64,000 bases of DNA from Aquabacterium sp. OR-4 (GCF_025290835.2 NZ_JAOCQD020000001.1:1860001-1924000); one strand, 5' to 3'. Shown: positions 27,998-37,829, counted from the stretch's first letter. The notes: generated by a model from the sequence alone, not told the origin. A program made the numbers and translations.

Positions 27998-28906
27998 TCA
28001 GCGGGTCAGCGCCACGATCTTCAGCCGCAGCGCTGGCAGCAGGGCCTGGGCGGCCGTGCGGCCGGCGTCGATGGCGCGCTTGCGGGCGCTGAAATCGGCG
28101 CTCGACACGCCGGCCAGCGCGGGCTTGAGCACCAGGTCGGCCTCGCGCAGCTCGTACTGGTTGATGCTGCGGCCCATGATCGCAAAGGTCTGCAGCAGCA
28201 GCTTGAACGCGTCGCCGGTGGCGGCGCCGTCGGGCGGGGTGGAGATGTCGACCGCCAGCACCAGCTGCGCGCCCATCTCGCGCGCAAAACGCACCGGCAC
28301 CGGCGACACCAGGCCGCCGTCCACGTACTCGCGCGTGCCGATCTTCACCGGCTGGAACACCGCCGGCACCGCGCTCGAGGCGCGCACCGCGGCGCCGGTG
28401 TCGCCGCGGCGAAACAGCACTGCGTCGCCCGAGTCGAGGTCGGTGGCCACGATGCCCAGCGGCAGCGGCAGCTGCTCGATCAGCCGGTTGCCGCATTGCT
28501 CGCGCACATAGCGCGCCAGCGCCTCGCCGCGAATCAGGCCGCGGCCCGGAAAGCTCCAGTCGGTGATGGCCGATTCGTCCATCGCCAGCGCCAGTCGCGC
28601 CAGTTCGGCGCCGCTCTTGCCCGAGGCGTACATCGCCGCCACCAGGCTGCCGGCCGAGGTGCCGGTGACCAGGTCGGGCTTGATGCCCGCCTCCTCCAGC
28701 ACCTGGATCACGCCGATGTGGGCAAAGCCGCGCGCCGCGCCGCCGCCCAGCGCCAGGCCGATGCGGGGCGGCTGCGGCACGCGCGGCGCCGACGCGGCGG
28801 GTCCGGACGGGCCGTTGGGCGGCATGGGGGCGGGGGTCTGGCAGGCCGCAAGCCCGGCGGCCGTGGCCACGCCCAGGCCCGCGCGCATGAAAAGTCGGCG
28901 GTGCAT
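27998..28906 (-). CDS. Patatin-like phospholipase lipoprotein (RssA-like)
   Basis: 302 residues. A lipoprotein signal ends in the lipobox LAAC (MHRRLFMRAGLGVATAAGLAAC). The patatin domain has the oxyanion motif GLALGGGAARGFAHIGV, nucleophile elbow GTSAGS and catalytic Asp in YVDGGLVSPVP, so the Ser-Asp dyad is intact. It probably acts as a lipid acyl hydrolase at a membrane face. ATG at 28906 was chosen because it starts the signal peptide; the frame extends to 28951. Confidence 0.92.
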   Translation of the reverse strand: MHRRLFMRAGLGVATAAGLAACQTPAPMPPNGPSGPAASAPRVPQPPRIGLALGGGAARGFAHIGVIQVLEEAGIKPDLVTGTSAGSLVAAMYASGKSGAELARLALAMDESAITDWSFPGRGLIRGEALARYVREQCGNRLIEQLPLPLGIVATDLDSGDAVLFRRGDTGAAVRASSAVPAVFQPVKIGTREYVDGGLVSPVPVRFAREMGAQLVLAVDISTPPDGAATGDAFKLLLQTFAIMGRSINQYELREADLVLKPALAGVSSADFSARKRAIDAGRTAAQALLPALRLKIVALTR

Positions 28907-28993
28907 GGGCGCTGATTCTAGGCAGCGGCCGGCCCTGCTTGCTGGCTGCATATGCTCATGCGGAATGTGGAGCTAACAAGAATGTCGTTTGGA

Positions 28994-29000
28994 TATATAT
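28994..29000 (+). promoter_or_regulatory. Possible -10 region for the sulfate operon
   Basis: TATATAT in an AT-rich island (about 28965-29010) within otherwise GC-rich DNA, 80 bases before the first gene. No good -35 is seen, as would fit activator-dependent (CysB-type) control; this is inference. Confidence 0.35.
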
Positions 29001-29079
29001 GAAGCCTGACTACAGTCGCGTCCTTCGCCAGACCTGATTTGACGCACTGCAGCATCCGCGGCCCGGTGGCCGCCGCCCC

Positions 29080-30057
29080 ATGAAGATTCGCGACATCGAC
29101 TACACCGACAACCAGGTCAACGCCGAGCACCGGGCGCTGGGCCTGCCACCGGTGGAGCACGAACTGGCCGAATCGGCCCGGCACCCGGTGCTGCGCATGG
29201 CGATGTGGTCGGTGGTGTTCCTGCTGATGGGCTGCATCGCGGCGCTGGCCACGCAGCTGTTCGGCCCGCATGCCAATGGCCAGACCGGCCTGCAGATGGT
29301 GATGCAGACGCTGGACAGCCCGAGCTTCTGGTGGGCGGTGGGCGTGGGCCTGCTGGCGCAGACGGTCGATGGCGCGCTGGGCATGGCCTACGGCATCACC
29401 AGCACCAGCTTTCTGCTGGCCACTGGCGCCTCGCCGGCGGTGGCCAGCGCCAGCGTGCACATTGCCGAGGTGTTCACCACCGGGGTGTCGGGTGTCTCGC
29501 ACATCCGGCTGGGCAATGTGAACCGCCAGCTGTTTCTGCGCCTGCTGGTGCCGGGCATGGTGGGCGCCATCAGCGGCGCCTGGGTGGTCTCCAGCGTGGA
29601 TGCGCGGGTGATCAAGCCCTTTGTCTCGGCCTACCTGCTGCTGATGGGCCTGTACGTGATCAGCAAGGTGTTCAAGCGCATCCGCCAGACCCACGAGGCG
29701 CCGCGCCACGTGGCCAAGCTGGGCCTGCTGGGCGGTTTTGTCGATGCCGTGGGCGGCGGCGGCTGGGGCCCGGTGGTCACCACCACGCTGGTGGGCACCG
29801 GCCACGATCCGCGCACCACCATCGGTTCGGTCAACCTGGCCGAGTTTTTTCTCACCTTCGTGTCGGCCGGCGTGTTTGCCATGCTGGTGGACGAGGCGCC
29901 GTGGCCCACCGTGGCCGGCCTGGTGGTGGGTGGCCTGTTTGCCGCGCCGCTGGCCGCCCTGCTCACCCGGCGCCTGAACACCCGTACCCTGCTGTTGCTG
30001 GTGGGCACGGTGATTTCGTGCATCAGCCTGTACAACCTGGCCCGCGCTCTCGCCTAA
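29080..30057 (+). CDS. TauE/SafE-family permease, first gene of the sulfate operon
   Basis: 325 residues, about 8 helices, with the paired TauE repeats (TVDGALGMAYGITSTSFLLA and GFVDAVGGGGWGPVVTTTLV). The family moves sulfite, sulfonates or related anions across the inner membrane. Heading the cys operon and with no CysTWA transporter nearby, it may export excess sulfite or import an oxidised sulfur anion. It has an N-terminal cytoplasmic segment of about 40 residues. Confidence 0.88.
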   Translation: MKIRDIDYTDNQVNAEHRALGLPPVEHELAESARHPVLRMAMWSVVFLLMGCIAALATQLFGPHANGQTGLQMVMQTLDSPSFWWAVGVGLLAQTVDGALGMAYGITSTSFLLATGASPAVASASVHIAEVFTTGVSGVSHIRLGNVNRQLFLRLLVPGMVGAISGAWVVSSVDARVIKPFVSAYLLLMGLYVISKVFKRIRQTHEAPRHVAKLGLLGGFVDAVGGGGWGPVVTTTLVGTGHDPRTTIGSVNLAEFFLTFVSAGVFAMLVDEAPWPTVAGLVVGGLFAAPLAALLTRRLNTRTLLLLVGTVISCISLYNLARALA

Positions 30058-30118
30058 AGTTCCGTCACGCCGCGCGCCCCCTTCGCAGCCCCGCCCCAGC
30101 CCCATTCGCCACCGCGCC

Positions 30119-31810
30119 ATGTACCAGTACACCGAATTCGACCGCCAGTTCGTGCGCGCCCGCGCCGCGCAGTTTCGCGACCAGCTCAGCCGCCATCTGG
30201 CCGGCCAGTTGCCCGACGACGACTTCAAGGCCCTGCGTCTGCAGAACGGCTGGTATGTGCAGCGCCATGCGCCGATGCTGCGCGTGGCCGTGCCCTATGG
30301 CGAGCTGAGCGCCGCCCAGCTGCGCCAGCTGGCGAAGATCGGCCGCGAGCTCGACCGCGGCTTCGGCCACTTCACCACGCGCCAGAACCTGCAGTTCAAC
30401 TGGATTCCGCTGACCCAGGCTGCCGACGCGATGGACCTGCTGGCCGCGGTGGACATGCACGGCATCCAGACCAGCGGCAACTGCATCCGCAACATCACCA
30501 GCGACGCGCTGGCCGGCGTGGCCGCCGACGAACTGGTTGACCCGCGCCCCTACTGCGAGCTGATGCGCCAGTGGAGCACGCTGCACCCCGAGTTCGCGTT
30601 CCTGCCGCGCAAGTTCAAGATCGCGGTGTCGGGCGCCGCCGAAGACCGCGCGGCCATCGCGTGGCACGACGTGGGCCTGCAGCTGAAGAAAAACGCCGCC
30701 GGCGAGGTGGGCTTCCAGGTGCTGGTGGGCGGCGGCATGGGCCGCACGCCGATCACCGGCACGGTGATCCGCGAGTTCCTGCCCTGGAACCAGATCCTGT
30801 GCTACCTCGAGGCCGTGGTGCGCGTCTACAACCGCTACGGCCGCCGCGACAACGCCTACAAGGCGCGCATCAAGATCCTGGTCAAGGCCGAGGGCCAGAA
30901 GTACTTCGATCAGGTGGACGCCGAGTTCGAGCGCATCCTGGCCGAAGACGTGGGCGGCAGCCTGCACCTGATTCCGCAGGCCGAGTTCGAGCGCGTGGCG
31001 GCCGGCTTTGCACGCCCCGCCGCCGTGCAGCCGCTGCCCGCGGTGGCGCTGGCCGCCGATGCGCCGCTGGCCGTGCAGCGCTGGCACCAGCGCAATGTGC
31101 ACGCCCACCAGGTGCCGGGCTGGAGCGCGGTGACGCTGTCGCTCAAGCGCGCCGGTCTGCCGCCGGGCGATGCCACCTCCGACCAGATGGACGCCGCCGC
31201 CGCGCTGGCCGAGGCCTTCAGCCTGGGCGAGCTGCGCGTCACGCACGACCAGAACCTGCTGCTGCCCTGGGTCAAGCAATCCGATCTGGCCGCGCTGTAC
31301 CTGCAGGCCAAGGCGCTGGGCTTTGCCACGCCCAACATCGGCCTGCTGACCGACATGATCAACTGCCCGGGCGGTGACTTCTGCGCGCTGGCCAATGCGC
31401 GCAGCATCCCGGTGGCCGCGGCCATCACCGAGCGCTTCGACGACCTCGACCGCGTGTTCGACATCGGCGACATCGATCTGCACATCAGCGGCTGCATCAA
31501 CAGCTGCGGCCACCACCACAGCGGCCACATCGGCATCCTCGGCGTCGACAAGGACGGCAAGGAGTGGTACCAGGTCTCGCTGGGCGGCTCGGACGGCAGC
31601 ACGATCAGCGGCACATCCGTGCCCGGCAAGGTGATCGGCCCCAGCTTTGCGGCCGACGAGGTGCCCGATGTGATCGAGGCCGTGATCGAGACCTACCTGG
31701 CCCAGCGCCAGGGCGCCGAGCGCTTTGTCGAGACGGTGCGCCGCATCGGCCTGCCCCCGTTCAAGACCGCGGCCGACGCCCAGCGCCAGGCCACCGCGGT
31801 CCAGGCCTGA
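30119..31810 (+). CDS. cysI: Assimilatory sulfite reductase, hemoprotein (nitrite/sulfite reductase family)
   Basis: 563 residues. It reduces sulfite to sulfide using siroheme and a 4Fe-4S cluster. The cluster/siroheme ligands are CPGGDFC (near residue 415) and CINSCGHHH (near 460), and the N-terminal half has the ferredoxin-like domain (FGHFTTRQNLQFNW). It is followed by DUF934, the usual partner in this type of cluster. The electron donor is not encoded next to it; FdxA and the reductase at 36392-37829 are candidates by position. Confidence 0.94.
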   Translation: MYQYTEFDRQFVRARAAQFRDQLSRHLAGQLPDDDFKALRLQNGWYVQRHAPMLRVAVPYGELSAAQLRQLAKIGRELDRGFGHFTTRQNLQFNWIPLTQAADAMDLLAAVDMHGIQTSGNCIRNITSDALAGVAADELVDPRPYCELMRQWSTLHPEFAFLPRKFKIAVSGAAEDRAAIAWHDVGLQLKKNAAGEVGFQVLVGGGMGRTPITGTVIREFLPWNQILCYLEAVVRVYNRYGRRDNAYKARIKILVKAEGQKYFDQVDAEFERILAEDVGGSLHLIPQAEFERVAAGFARPAAVQPLPAVALAADAPLAVQRWHQRNVHAHQVPGWSAVTLSLKRAGLPPGDATSDQMDAAAALAEAFSLGELRVTHDQNLLLPWVKQSDLAALYLQAKALGFATPNIGLLTDMINCPGGDFCALANARSIPVAAAITERFDDLDRVFDIGDIDLHISGCINSCGHHHSGHIGILGVDKDGKEWYQVSLGGSDGSTISGTSVPGKVIGPSFAADEVPDVIEAVIETYLAQRQGAERFVETVRRIGLPPFKTAADAQRQATAVQA

Positions 31811-31841
31811 CCCCAGGCCGCGCGCCCCCGGAGAACCCGCC

Positions 31842-32387
31842 ATGAAGTTCATCACCCCCGCCACCGACGCCTGGCATGCCGCACTCGGCGAAGACGGCCC
31901 GCAGCCCCACCCCGCCCCGGCCGCCCACCGCCTGCTCACACTGGAGCAGTGGCATGCCGTGCGCGACACCTGGCCGGCCGGCCTGCCCACCGGCGTGAGC
32001 CTGGTCAACACCGTCGACATCGAGACCCTGGTGCCCGACCTGCCGCGCCTGGCCCTGGTGGCGCTGCACTTTCCGAAGTGGGTCGATGGCCGTGCCTACA
32101 CCCAGGCCCGCCTGCTGCGCAGCCGCTACCGCTTTGCCGGCGAGGTGCGCGCCACCGGCGACGTGCTGGTCGACATGCTGCCGCTGCTGGCCCGCACCGG
32201 GTTTGACGCGGTGCAGATGCGCGCCGACCAGTCGCGCGACGCGGCCGAACGCGCGCTGGGCTTCTTTGCCGGCCACTACCAGGGCGATGTGCAGCAGCCC
32301 GCACCCGCCTTTGGACGCGATGTGGCGGCCGAACTGGCGCAACGCCAGGCCGACCAGGCCGCGCAATGTGCCGGCCAGGGCATCTGA
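31842..32387 (+). CDS. DUF934 protein of the sulfite reductase operon
   Basis: 181 residues. The conserved core has ALVALHFPKWVDGRAYTQAR, LLRSRYRFAGEVRATGDVL and GFDAVQMRADQS. The family is almost always next to cysI in proteobacteria, but its biochemical role is not established; an accessory role in sulfite reduction is inferred from context. ATG is 31 bases after cysI with GGAG upstream. Confidence 0.9.
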   Translation: MKFITPATDAWHAALGEDGPQPHPAPAAHRLLTLEQWHAVRDTWPAGLPTGVSLVNTVDIETLVPDLPRLALVALHFPKWVDGRAYTQARLLRSRYRFAGEVRATGDVLVDMLPLLARTGFDAVQMRADQSRDAAERALGFFAGHYQGDVQQPAPAFGRDVAAELAQRQADQAAQCAGQGI

Positions 32388-32402
32388 GGAAAGGGCCCCA
32401 CC

Positions 32403-33161
32403 ATGAGTGCCATCGCCCTGTACGCCCGCGCCACGGCGGGTTTTGACGAGCGCGTCGCCCACGCGCTGCAGGTGCTGACCGAGGCCGCCGCCACGCATGG
32501 CGCCGGCATCGTGCAGTCCACCAGCCTGGGTGTGGAGGACATGGTCGTCACCGACCTGATCGCCCGCCACCAGCTGCCCATTGCGCTGGCCACGCTGGAA
32601 ACCGGCGCGCTGCACGCCGAGACCGTGGCGCTGATCGGGCGCATCACTACCCACTACGGCCTGCCGGTGCAGGTGTTTGCGCCGCAGGCCGAGGCGGTGA
32701 TCCAGTTCGTCAAGAACCATGGCACCGACGCCATGTACCAGAGCCTGGATCTGCGCAAGGCCTGCTGCGGCGTGCGCAAGATGGAGCCGCTGGGCCGCAT
32801 GCTGGCCGGCCGCACGGCCTGGATCACCGGCCTGCGCCGCGAGCAGAGCAACGCCCGGGGCGAGGTGCCCTTCAGCGAGCCGGACGATGCCGGCCGCACC
32901 AAGCTCAACCCGCTGGCCGACTGGACCTGGGCCGATGTGTGGCACTACGTGAAGCTGCACCAGGTGCCCTACAACCCGCTGCACGACCAGTTCATGCCCA
33001 GCATCGGCTGTGCGCCCTGCACCCGCGCCATCGCGGTGGGTGAAGACTTCCGCTCCGGCCGCTGGTGGTGGGAGCAGGACGGCGCCAAAGAATGCGGCCT
33101 GCATGTGAAACACGATGACGCCGCACCCGCGGTATCCAGCCTGATCGGAGCGCGCCCATGA
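32403..33161 (+). CDS. cysH: Adenylylsulfate (APS) reductase, CysH family
   Basis: 252 residues. Two cysteine pairs (KACCGVRK and GCAPCTR) are the 4Fe-4S ligands that mark the APS-reducing type rather than the cluster-free PAPS reductase. The catalytic Cys lies in KECGLH near the C-terminus. It reduces APS to sulfite with thioredoxin. The absence of a cysC kinase in the operon agrees. The stop overlaps cysD (ATGA, 33158-33161). Confidence 0.94.
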   Translation: MSAIALYARATAGFDERVAHALQVLTEAAATHGAGIVQSTSLGVEDMVVTDLIARHQLPIALATLETGALHAETVALIGRITTHYGLPVQVFAPQAEAVIQFVKNHGTDAMYQSLDLRKACCGVRKMEPLGRMLAGRTAWITGLRREQSNARGEVPFSEPDDAGRTKLNPLADWTWADVWHYVKLHQVPYNPLHDQFMPSIGCAPCTRAIAVGEDFRSGRWWWEQDGAKECGLHVKHDDAAPAVSSLIGARP

Positions 33162-34129
33162 ATGCCGCCGTGAACCTCGACACCCTGCTGCCCGAACTCG
33201 ACCACCGCCACCTCGATTGGCTGGAGGAAGAGGCGATCTTCATCCTGCGCGAGGTGGCCGCCTCGTTCGAGCGCCCGGGCCTGCTGTTTTCCAGCGGCAA
33301 GGACAGCTGCGTGGTGCTGCACCTGGCCGAGAAGGCCTTCAAGCGCAAGATCAGCGCACCGGGCGAGCGGCCGCGCTTTGCCGGCAAACTGCCCTTTCCG
33401 CTGGTGCATGTGGACACCGGCCACAACTTCCCCGAAGTCACGGCCTTCCGCGACGCCCGCGTGGCCGAGCTGGGTGACCGCCTGGTGGTGGGCCACCTCG
33501 AAGACAGCATCAAGAAGGGCACCATCCGCCTGGCGCATCCGCTGGAATCGCGCAACGGCCACCAGACCGTGACCCTGCTCGAAACCATCGAAGAGAACCG
33601 CTTCGACTGCATGATCGGCGGGGCCCGGCGCGATGAAGAAAAGGCACGCGCGAAAGAGCGCATCTTCAGCCACCGCGACAGCTTCGGCCAATGGCAGCCC
33701 AAGGAGCAGCGGCCCGAGCTGTGGACGCTGTTCAACACCCGCCACCGCCCCGGCGAGCACTTCCGCAGCTTCCCGATCAGCAACTGGACCGAGCTGGACG
33801 TGTGGCTGTACATCGCCCGCGAGAACATCCCGCTGCCCGAGCTGTACTACGCCCACCAGCGCCAGGTGATCCGCCGCAAGGGCCTGCTGGTGCCGCTGAC
33901 CGACGTGACCCCGCCCGAGGCCGGCGAGACGGTGGAAACCGCCACCGTGCGCTTTCGCACCGTGGGCGACATGACCTGCACCTGCCCGGTGGAAAGCGGC
34001 GCGCAAACCGCCGCCGACATCGTGGCCGAAACCCTCACCGTGACGGTGAGCGAGCGCGGCGCCACGCGCATGGACGACCGCACCAGCGATGCCAGCATGG
34101 AACGCCGCAAGAAAGAGGGCTATTTCTGA
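33158..34129 (+). CDS. cysD: Sulfate adenylyltransferase subunit 2
   Basis: 323 residues. The PP-loop is FSSGKDSCVVLHL near residue 46, followed by LVHVDTGHNFPE and the family C-terminus ending MERRKKEGYF. With CysN it activates sulfate to APS at the cost of GTP hydrolysis. Translationally coupled to cysH. Confidence 0.97.
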   Translation: MNAAVNLDTLLPELDHRHLDWLEEEAIFILREVAASFERPGLLFSSGKDSCVVLHLAEKAFKRKISAPGERPRFAGKLPFPLVHVDTGHNFPEVTAFRDARVAELGDRLVVGHLEDSIKKGTIRLAHPLESRNGHQTVTLLETIEENRFDCMIGGARRDEEKARAKERIFSHRDSFGQWQPKEQRPELWTLFNTRHRPGEHFRSFPISNWTELDVWLYIARENIPLPELYYAHQRQVIRRKGLLVPLTDVTPPEAGETVETATVRFRTVGDMTCTCPVESGAQTAADIVAETLTVTVSERGATRMDDRTSDASMERRKKEGYF

Positions 34130-34131
34130 TC

Positions 34132-35475
34132 ATGAGCGACACCGCTGTGAATAACACCGACCACCGCGAGACCCTGAAGGGCGCGGATCACCGCGCCCTG
34201 CGCTTCCTCACCGCCGGCAGCGTGGATGACGGCAAGAGCACGCTGATCGGCCGCCTGCTGTTCGAGAGCCAGGCCATCCTGGCCGACCAGCTCGACACCC
34301 TGGCCAAGCGCGCCGCCGGCGAGCCCATCGACCTGAGCCTGCTCACCGACGGCCTGGAGGCCGAGCGCGAGCAGGGCATCACCATCGATGTGGCCTACCG
34401 CTACTTCGCCACCAAGACGCGCAAGTTCATCATTGCCGACGCGCCCGGCCATGAGCAGTACACCCGCAACATGGTCACCGCCGCCGCCGGCAGCGATGCC
34501 GCCGTGGTGCTGGTGGACATCACCAAGATCGACTGGCGTGCGTCGCCGGTGCCGCTGCTGCCGCAAACCCGTCGCCACACCCTGCTGGCCAACCTGCTGC
34601 GCGTGCCCAGCATCGTGTTCGCGGTGAACAAGCTCGACGCCGTGGGCGACGACGCCGCCGAGGCCTTTGCCGCGGTGAAGGGCTCGCTCGAGGCCTTTGC
34701 GGCCGAGGCCGGCATCACGGTGGCCGGCATCATTCCGGTGAGCGCGCTGCGCGGCGACAACGTCACGCTGCCGCTGGACGCGCCCTGGTACGCCGGCCCC
34801 AGCCTGCTGCAGCTGCTGGAAAGCCTGCCCACCACGCAGGAGACGCCGCAGGGCGCGCTGCTGCAGCCGGTGCAGTACGTGGCGCGCGACGACGCCGAAG
34901 AGGCCGATGCCGCCAAGGGCACCGGCCACCAGAGCCGCGTGTTCTGGGGCCGCATCGCCCATGGCAGCGTCAAGGCCGGTGATGCGGTGCAGGTGTTTCC
35001 CAGCGGCCAGGGCGCCGTGGTGGCCGAAGTGCGCCGCGCCGGCAGCTCGGTGGCCAGCGCGCAGGCCGGCGAATCGGCCGGCATCGTGCTGGACCGCCAG
35101 CTCGACATCTCGCGCGGCGACTGGATCGGCAGCCCGGCCGGCTTCCAGGCCACGCAGCGCTTCAGCGCCACGCTGTGCTGGCTGGACACCGAACCCGCCG
35201 TGCCCGGCCGCAAGTACTGGGTGCGCCACGGCAACCGCTGGTGCCAGGCACGCATCGCCCACATCGACCACCGTTTCGACATCCACAGCCTGACGCCCAC
35301 CGACGCGCACGAGCTCAACGTCAACGACATCGGCGAGGTCACCATCGAGCTGCAGCAGCCGCTGCCGGTGGAAAGCTACGCCAGCAACCGCGTGGGCGGC
35401 GCGCTGATCGTCGTCGACCCCACCAGCAACCGCACCAGCGGTGCCCTGCTGGTGAAGGCGGCGGTGCACGCCTGA
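34132..35475 (+). CDS. cysN: Sulfate adenylyltransferase subunit 1 (GTPase)
   Basis: 447 residues. GTPase motifs G1 GSVDDGKST, G3 DAPGHEQY and G4 NKLD are visible, then EF-Tu-like beta-barrel domains. No C-terminal APS-kinase (CysC) domain is fused, consistent with direct APS reduction by the adjacent CysH. ATG is 2 bases after the cysD stop. Confidence 0.97.
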   Translation: MSDTAVNNTDHRETLKGADHRALRFLTAGSVDDGKSTLIGRLLFESQAILADQLDTLAKRAAGEPIDLSLLTDGLEAEREQGITIDVAYRYFATKTRKFIIADAPGHEQYTRNMVTAAAGSDAAVVLVDITKIDWRASPVPLLPQTRRHTLLANLLRVPSIVFAVNKLDAVGDDAAEAFAAVKGSLEAFAAEAGITVAGIIPVSALRGDNVTLPLDAPWYAGPSLLQLLESLPTTQETPQGALLQPVQYVARDDAEEADAAKGTGHQSRVFWGRIAHGSVKAGDAVQVFPSGQGAVVAEVRRAGSSVASAQAGESAGIVLDRQLDISRGDWIGSPAGFQATQRFSATLCWLDTEPAVPGRKYWVRHGNRWCQARIAHIDHRFDIHSLTPTDAHELNVNDIGEVTIELQQPLPVESYASNRVGGALIVVDPTSNRTSGALLVKAAVHA

Positions 35476-35510
35476 GGCCGCGGCAGCACCCGCCCCATGG
35501 ACTGCCTGGC

Positions 35511-36293
35511 ATGACCCCCTCCACCCTTCCGGCCGTGGTGTTCATCGGTGCCGGCCCGGGCGCGGCCGACCTGATCACCGTGCGCGGCGCGCAGCGCCTG
35601 GCCGCCGCGCGCGTGGTGCTGTTCGATGCCCTGACCGACCCGGCGCTGCGCGACCTGGCGCCCGCGGCCGAGTGGATAGCCGTGGGCAAGCGCGGCTTCG
35701 ATTACGCCGAGCTGCAGGCCAACATCAATGCCCTGCTGCTGCGCCATGCGCCCGGCGGCGGCGTGGTGCGGCTCAAGGGCGGAGACCCCAGCATCTTCGG
35801 CCGGCTTGAAGAAGAGCTGCAGGCGCTGCAGGCCGCCGGCCATGCCTGCGAGGTGGTGCCCGGCGTGACCTCGGCGCTGGCCGCGGCGGCGCAGGCCGGC
35901 CGGCCCCTCACCCGCCGCGGCAGCGGCCGCAGCGTGAGCCTCACCACCGCCATGACCCACCTGGGCCGGCTGCAGGCCACACGCACCGCCGACACCGAGG
36001 TTTTCTACATGGCCGGGCGCCAGCTGGCCGAACTGTCGGCCCGGCTGCGCGAAGCCGGCTGGGCCGATGCCGAGCCGGTCAGCGTGATGTCGCGCGCCGG
36101 CTGGCCCGACGCCCTGCTCACCCAGCACACCGTGGCCACGCTGGCCGAGGCCGCAGCCACCCACGCCGGGCGTCCGGCGGTGGTGACCGTGGGCGCCGGC
36201 GCCGCACCGGTGCTGGCCGAGGCCGCAGCGCCAGCGGCCGACTTGCCAGGCCTTGCGCCCCCTCAAGACACGGCAGCCGACCCAGCCCCCTAA
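35511..36293 (+). CDS. cobA: Uroporphyrinogen-III C-methyltransferase
   Basis: 260 residues, SUMT family. SAM-binding [16 protein letters not shown] at the N-terminus and [14 protein letters not shown] near residue 83. It makes precorrin-2, the precursor of siroheme needed by CysI. It is the stand-alone methyltransferase, without the CysG dehydrogenase/ferrochelatase domain, which must be elsewhere. Last gene of the sulfate operon. Confidence 0.93.
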   Translation: MTPSTLPAVVFIGAGPGAADLITVRGAQRLAAARVVLFDALTDPALRDLAPAAEWIAVGKRGFDYAELQANINALLLRHAPGGGVVRLKGGDPSIFGRLEEELQALQAAGHACEVVPGVTSALAAAAQAGRPLTRRGSGRSVSLTTAMTHLGRLQATRTADTEVFYMAGRQLAELSARLREAGWADAEPVSVMSRAGWPDALLTQHTVATLAEAAATHAGRPAVVTVGAGAAPVLAEAAAPAADLPGLAPPQDTAADPAP

Positions 36294-36391
36294 AATCCGC
36301 GTTTCGCCTCCGGGCGGGCAGCCAGCGATGGCCGCCGCGCAACCGCCGGCTCATCCAGCATCACCCCTCAGCCTTCAGAGCACTCCACACC

Positions 36392-36715
36392 ATGACCCAC
36401 GTCGTCACCGAAGCATGCATCCGTTGCAAGTACACCGACTGCGTCGATGTCTGCCCGGTGGACTGCTTCCGCGAAGGCCCGAACTTCCTCGTCATCGACC
36501 CGGACGAGTGCATTGACTGCGCCGTGTGCATTCCCGAGTGCCCGGTCAACGCTATCCTGCCCGAAGAGGACGTGCCGGGCGACCAGCAGCAGTACATCGC
36601 GCTGAACGCCGATCTGGCCAAGGGTTGGCCCAGCATCACCAAGCGCAAGGCCTCGCTGCCCGACGCCGATGAATGGAAAGACCGCAAGAACAAGCTGGGC
36701 GAGCTGATCAAGTAA
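36392..36715 (+). CDS. fdxA: FdxA-type 7Fe ferredoxin
   Basis: 107 residues, starting [17 protein letters not shown]. Cysteine patterns [14 protein letters not shown] and [12 protein letters not shown] fit a 3Fe-4S/4Fe-4S ferredoxin. Cytoplasmic electron carrier. A GC hairpin (36722-36738) follows the stop, and the reductase gene starts 49 bases downstream. Confidence 0.95.
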   Translation: MTHVVTEACIRCKYTDCVDVCPVDCFREGPNFLVIDPDECIDCAVCIPECPVNAILPEEDVPGDQQQYIALNADLAKGWPSITKRKASLPDADEWKDRKNKLGELIK

Positions 36716-36764
36716 GCCCCGCGGCGCCCCGGGCGCCGGCCCCAGGCTTCAAGAGCGCGTTGAC

Positions 36765-37829
36765 ATGACCCAGCCCACCGCCCCGATCGAGACCGATGCC
36801 CTGGTCATCGGCGCCGGCCCGGTGGGCCTGTTCGCGGTGTTCGAGCTGGGTCTGCTCGAGCTGCGCGCCCAGCTGGTCGACACCCTGCCCCAGGTGGGCG
36901 GCCAGTGCACCGAGCTTTACGCCGACAAGCCGATCTACGACGTGCCGGGCATCCCGGTGACCACCGGGCGCGCCCTGGTGGATCAGCTGATGCGTCAGGC
37001 CGCGCCGTTTGCGCCCGGGCTGCACCTGGGCCAGCTGCTGGCCACGCTGCAGCGCGAGGCCGATGGCCGCTGGCGTGCCACCACCGACCACGGCACCAGC
37101 TTCCTGGCCCGCGTGGTGTTCATCGCCGCGGGCGCCGGGGCCTTCGTGCCGCGCAGCATCACGCTCGACGGGCTCGACCGGCACCTCGGCAGCCAGGCCG
37201 CCTATCAGCTGGACGACGCAGCCAGCGTGGCCGGCCGCCAGGTGGTGATCCTGGGCGACGAAGATGCCGCACTCGAGCAGGCCATTGCGCTGGCCGAGGC
37301 GGCCAGCCAGGGCCCGGCCCGCGTCACCCTGGTGCACCGGCGCGATGCCTTTCGCGCCGATGAAGCCACCGTGGCCCGCTTTCAGGCCTTGCGCGCGCAG
37401 GGCGCGCTGCATTTCGTGGCCGGCCAGCCCAGCGCGCTGCTGGAAGACGCGGCAGGCCGCCTGCTGGCGCTGGACCTGGCCACGCCCGAGGGCGGCAGCG
37501 TTCGGCTGCCGCTCGATGCCCTGCTGATCCGCATGGGCCTGAGCCCACGCCTGGGCCCGATCAGCCACTGGGGCCTGCAGCTCGAGCGCAAGCAGCTGGT
37601 GGTAGAAACCGCCGGCTTCCAGACCCAGGCGCCAGGCATCTTTGCGGTGGGCGACATCATCACCTACCCCGGCAAACGCAAGCTGCTGCTGTGCGGCTTT
37701 CACGAGGCCACGCTGGCGGCCTTTGCCGCGGCGGCCCATGTGCGCCCGGGCCAGCCGGTGCACCTGCAGTACACCACCACCAGCCCGCGCCTGCACCAGC
37801 TGCTGGGCGTGGCGTCGCCGCCACGCTGA
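36765..37829 (+). CDS. Ferredoxin-NADP(+) reductase, thioredoxin-reductase-like type
   Basis: 354 residues. FAD motif IGAGPVGLFAVFELGLL near residue 16, VGGQCTELYADKPIYDVPG, and the second nucleotide-binding stretch VVILGDEDAALEQA. The redox-active CxxC of thioredoxin reductase is lacking, as in the bacterial FNR2 group. It likely reduces the neighbouring ferredoxin from NADPH, possibly serving sulfite reduction. Confidence 0.9.
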   Translation: MTQPTAPIETDALVIGAGPVGLFAVFELGLLELRAQLVDTLPQVGGQCTELYADKPIYDVPGIPVTTGRALVDQLMRQAAPFAPGLHLGQLLATLQREADGRWRATTDHGTSFLARVVFIAAGAGAFVPRSITLDGLDRHLGSQAAYQLDDAASVAGRQVVILGDEDAALEQAIALAEAASQGPARVTLVHRRDAFRADEATVARFQALRAQGALHFVAGQPSALLEDAAGRLLALDLATPEGGSVRLPLDALLIRMGLSPRLGPISHWGLQLERKQLVVETAGFQTQAPGIFAVGDIITYPGKRKLLLCGFHEATLAAFAAAAHVRPGQPVHLQYTTTSPRLHQLLGVASPPR

